NCBI GenBank assembly: GCA_051891855.1 | Contig: JBJFFP010000050.1 | Span: 1-7,514 of the forward strand | Source of the DNA: SFDP01 sp051891855 | GTDB taxonomy: Bacteria; Bacillota; Clostridia; Lachnospirales; Lachnospiraceae | Direction of reading: 5' to 3' | Length of the DNA stretch: 7,514 nt | Program-made: the position numbers and the translations under genes | Shown here: piece by piece, positions 5,313 to 7,514 of the stretch | Numbering within the stretch: position 1 is the first letter of the stretch | Layout of the letters: the number at the start of each line of letters is the position of its first letter | Notes under the pieces: generated by a model | Told to the model about the DNA's origin: nothing | Seen by the model: the letters and a program-made list of their open reading frames with translations, nothing else | The model's database searches: none

Positions 5313-7514
5313 TTAGAAATACCACTGCCAGGTGGCATACATATCGTTAAACCACTGGGTAATGGAACGCTGGCCGATTTTAAAGGTTACCGTCTTGGTT
5401 CCTCCATACTGGCCTATTCCCTCAAAGGTCACCTTTGCGGTTCCCTTATTGATGTTCTTCTCGTAGCTGACTACCTGAATGTTCTGTTTCTGGGTTTCCC
5501 CTTTAGTTTCCAGATAGAGATACGTGATCTCTTTTCCGTTCTTCAGTTCATTCTTAGCAAAGTCCTTCTGCTCAATCAGAACCTCTTTTCCCGTATACTC
5601 CTTGGGATTGATCTTAATGTTTGCCTTGCTGATGTCATAGCCCACCTTCAAAATCCGATAGGTCTGACTTACAGTTCCTGTATAGTTACCCATCAGCTTC
5701 ACGGTAACCGTTATCTCACTTCCTGCGGGAACGAAGGTAGTGGGATCCGACAGCACCTGATCTGGCTTAAGGGTCGTCGGCGTATTCTCCGGAAGCTTAG
5801 TCAGCTTATACTCTGCATTCTTATCGTAATCCTTAGTATTTAACTTCTTACCGTCGGCATCGTATACCGCTATGCTCTGCTTCCAGCCGTTCTTCTTGGT
5901 GCTTTCCACCTTATCTTTGGCTACGATGGATACGCTGCCCGGATACTGGGTAAGGTCTTTTTGCACAATCTCATAGTGTACCTCAAGGGTTCCGGAATAG
6001 TTGCCCTTACCCTTAATTACCACGGTAGGCAGCTTAGTAGCGCTTATATTTGCCAGCTTGGTATGGTTCTTATAGCTTACGGTGTAATCCACGCCGTATA
6101 CCAATACCTCATCTACCCGATTCTTTACGGTCACGGTAGGCTTGGCACCGCCCTTCATATAGGGCATCTTTGCCAGCTTATCCGCATCGCCTTTAACAGC
6201 CAAGGCATCGGTAATCTCTGCCGAGCCAAGAACATCTGTACCAATCTTAAAGCTAAGCTTCTTGGTTCCGGTATATCCCTTTTCGGGATTTCCCGTAAGC
6301 ACCAGAGTAGCTGTTCCCTTATTGATGTTCTTTAGATAGGAAACGGTATAGTGGGTTCCTTCCACCAGTGTAGTTACCGGAGCCTTTTTGTTTGCCTGGT
6401 AGGTAACCTTAACCACCTTTTGATCGCCGTTTTTCAATTCAGTAGGTCTGATTTCTTCACCGGTATACGGGTAGCCCGTCTTCTCTATGCCCTCTACCTT
6501 TACCTTACTGAGGTTATTTCCGGTAATCTTAAAGTTGATTCGTTTGGTTCCGATGTAGGCCAGCTTATCACCATCTACATCGACTCCTGTTCCTTCCAGA
6601 ACCAGTGTAGCCGTTCCTACCGCTGTGTTCTTTTCATAGCGGATAGTATATTCGGTGGTTATGGGCTGCTCAGCAGGTGTACCTGCCTCCGGCTGCCCAG
6701 CCGGATCCTGGGTAGTGGCAGCCGCTGCCTGATAGGTCAGGGTATCCTTCTTGTAGGTTACGCTGAGGGCTTCCTGGGTCATTCCCTCCGGGGTAGCTGC
6801 CTCAGTCTGATTCCAGATGAGCGTCTTTACTCCCTTTACGGTTACCTTGCTCATGGAAATTTCTTCCAAGGAGGGATCCTTCTTACCGATGATCAGCTTA
6901 ATGTCCTTCTTGCCGGTAAAGTTCCCCTTACCTACAAGCGTCAGCTTAATTTCTGTCTGTTTACCTGCCTCTCCGGTAAAGGCCGTTTTGTTTGCCTTTT
7001 CGGTGATGTACTGCTCCACATAGAAGTCTCGATTGTTCACCAGCTTCTTGCCCTTCCAGGTCACTACCGGAATAGGGGTCTGCTTTTTACCGGTATAGGT
7101 AACGGTAAGATCATCTACCGCAATATCATCATTATCGGTAAGACTTACCCTTTCAATCTGATAATAAATGGTATAGGTTCCCTTATAGTTCCCCTTCATC
7201 TTAATGATCATCTGGGGAGCTTTCTTAGGATTGAAGTTAGGGTCTGTAATTTCTGAGGGCTTTACCGTTCCCTCCACACTCATCAGCTGAACCCCTGCTT
7301 CGTCGCTGGCCAGCACTACCGCATTCTCCGAGCTGGAGTCCGGCAGCTTCCACTCATTGGCCTTCACATTGTTCTTGTAGGAGACGGTATAGTCTACTCC
7401 CTCCTTCAGCAGGGTGTTTCCATCAGCCAGGCTAAAGCTCTGGGTAACCTTACTTCCCGTATACTCCTTACTCCACACACTGCTCAGCCATATATTCTCG
7501 TAGCCCTCTGCCTC
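5313..7514 (-). CDS. Large modular surface/secreted protein with 'YTG' beta-sandwich-like repeats (N-terminus outside window)
   Basis: The frame is open from the window edge to a TAA at 5313-5315, giving 733 visible residues. A GTG at 7478 is internal to a repeat and is not a start. The protein consists of about seven repeat modules of 90-120 residues, each with variations of 'YTGK..P', 'GVDYTVSYKNN', 'KGTATLVLTG' and 'GNYTGTxxxxFKI', the pattern of secreted repeat proteins with Ig-like or MBG-like beta domains in clostridia. It is rich in Lys, Thr, Val and Gly, and I found no cysteine, which fits an exported protein. There is no LPXTG motif or C-terminal membrane anchor. The chain ends in an aromatic tail (TQWFNDMYATWQWYF). 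A signal peptide or cell-wall domain may lie in the missing N-terminal part. The function is probably structural or adhesive; the ligand is unknown. Confidence 0.85.
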   Translation of the reverse strand, partial: EAEGYENIWLSSVWSKEYTGSKVTQSFSLADGNTLLKEGVDYTVSYKNNVKANEWKLPDSSSENAVVLASDEAGVQLMSVEGTVKPSEITDPNFNPKKAPQMIIKMKGNYKGTYTIYYQIERVSLTDNDDIAVDDLTVTYTGKKQTPIPVVTWKGKKLVNNRDFYVEQYITEKANKTAFTGEAGKQTEIKLTLVGKGNFTGKKDIKLIIGKKDPSLEEISMSKVTVKGVKTLIWNQTEAATPEGMTQEALSVTYKKDTLTYQAAAATTQDPAGQPEAGTPAEQPITTEYTIRYEKNTAVGTATLVLEGTGVDVDGDKLAYIGTKRINFKITGNNLSKVKVEGIEKTGYPYTGEEIRPTELKNGDQKVVKVTYQANKKAPVTTLVEGTHYTVSYLKNINKGTATLVLTGNPEKGYTGTKKLSFKIGTDVLGSAEITDALAVKGDADKLAKMPYMKGGAKPTVTVKNRVDEVLVYGVDYTVSYKNHTKLANISATKLPTVVIKGKGNYSGTLEVHYEIVQKDLTQYPGSVSIVAKDKVESTKKNGWKQSIAVYDADGKKLNTKDYDKNAEYKLTKLPENTPTTLKPDQVLSDPTTFVPAGSEITVTVKLMGNYTGTVSQTYRILKVGYDISKANIKINPKEYTGKEVLIEQKDFAKNELKNGKEITYLYLETKGETQKQNIQVVSYEKNINKGTAKVTFEGIGQYGGTKTVTFKIGQRSITQWFNDMYATWQWYF
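5440..5459 (-). repeat. 20-nt exact repeat, copy 1 (encodes the KNINKGTA region)
   Basis: This stretch is identical to 6313-6332 and encodes the KNINKGT turn of the last module. It is the longest exact DNA identity between modules that I noticed by eye. Confidence 0.85.
6313..6332 (-). repeat. 20-nt exact repeat, copy 2
   Basis: This is the partner of 5440-5459, in direct orientation 873 nt away and in the same reading frame, encoding the same KNINKGT turn in the fourth module. Confidence 0.85.

Larger units (their letters stand above)
5361..7514 (-). repeat. Array of seven protein repeat modules in the surface protein
   Basis: By aligning the recurring 'DYTVSY', 'KGTA' and 'GNYTGT...FKI' landmarks, approximate module limits are 7140-7514 (cut by the window edge), 6867-7139, 6510-6866, 6225-6509, 5946-6224, 5631-5945 and 5361-5630. 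The modules are diverged, so this is an old duplication array rather than a recent one. The third module is longest because of a low-complexity Ala/Thr/Gln/Pro/Gly insert (about residues 263-288 of the visible chain). Borders are uncertain by several residues. Confidence 0.75.

Noticed and set aside
6351..7256. Plus-strand 301-codon open frame, and the shorter plus frames at 5280-5843 and 5961-6335
   Set aside because: They lie antisense to the repeat surface protein and come from its biased codon use; no ribosome site or recognisable domain was seen.
7476..7478. GTG at 7476-7478 as the start of the surface protein
   Set aside because: It lies within a repeat module, the frame stays open to the window edge (ending ENIWLSS just before it) and there is no signal peptide, so the gene continues outside.

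Overview
The window looks like a chromosomal stretch from a low-to-mid GC Gram-positive anaerobe, most likely a clostridial (Lachnospiraceae-like) bacterium. The reasons are near-perfect GGAGG ribosome sites, sigma-A type promoters, a tRNA gene with no encoded CCA, a DUF1015 gene, and a large lysine/threonine-rich 'YTG...GNYTGT' repeat surface protein of the kind common in that family. The placement comes from reading the sequence, not from a database search. Coding density is high and no gap without a gene exceeds 300 bases.

Layout. Positions 1-365 (+) hold the 3' end of a NitT/TauT/SsuC-type ABC transporter permease. It converges on a tRNA-Thr(CGU) gene at 454-382 (-). A strong promoter for this tRNA starts inside the last codons of the neighbouring mscS gene. 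Three minus-strand genes follow, read from 4888 down to 501: a DUF1015 protein, a GlgB-like protein of about 731 residues, and an MscS mechanosensitive channel. Gaps of 39 and 32 nt and a good ribosome site before each gene suggest one operon. A small 83-residue helical protein (5003-5254, +) is transcribed divergently from DUF1015 out of a compact intergenic region with interleaved promoters. It ends at a bidirectional terminator shared with a convergent, N-terminally truncated surface protein made of seven repeat modules (5313 to the window end, -).

Most notable observation. The GlgB-like protein keeps the full glycogen branching enzyme architecture (N1 domain, CBM48, barrel-like core, C-terminal beta domain) and a strikingly conserved non-catalytic patch. 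All three GH13 catalytic positions are substituted (nucleophile Asp to Ser, acid/base Glu to Asp, third Asp to Glu), the conserved motif I Asp and His are gone, and the barrel is shortened. It reads as an intact gene for a catalytically inactive branching-enzyme paralogue, with an added charged and basic C-terminal tail. Its apparent cotranscription with DUF1015 (which carries an ADGHHR ParB/Srx-like motif) and an osmotic-release channel is the best candidate here for an undescribed functional unit. A shared role in carbohydrate or osmotic physiology is only a hypothesis.
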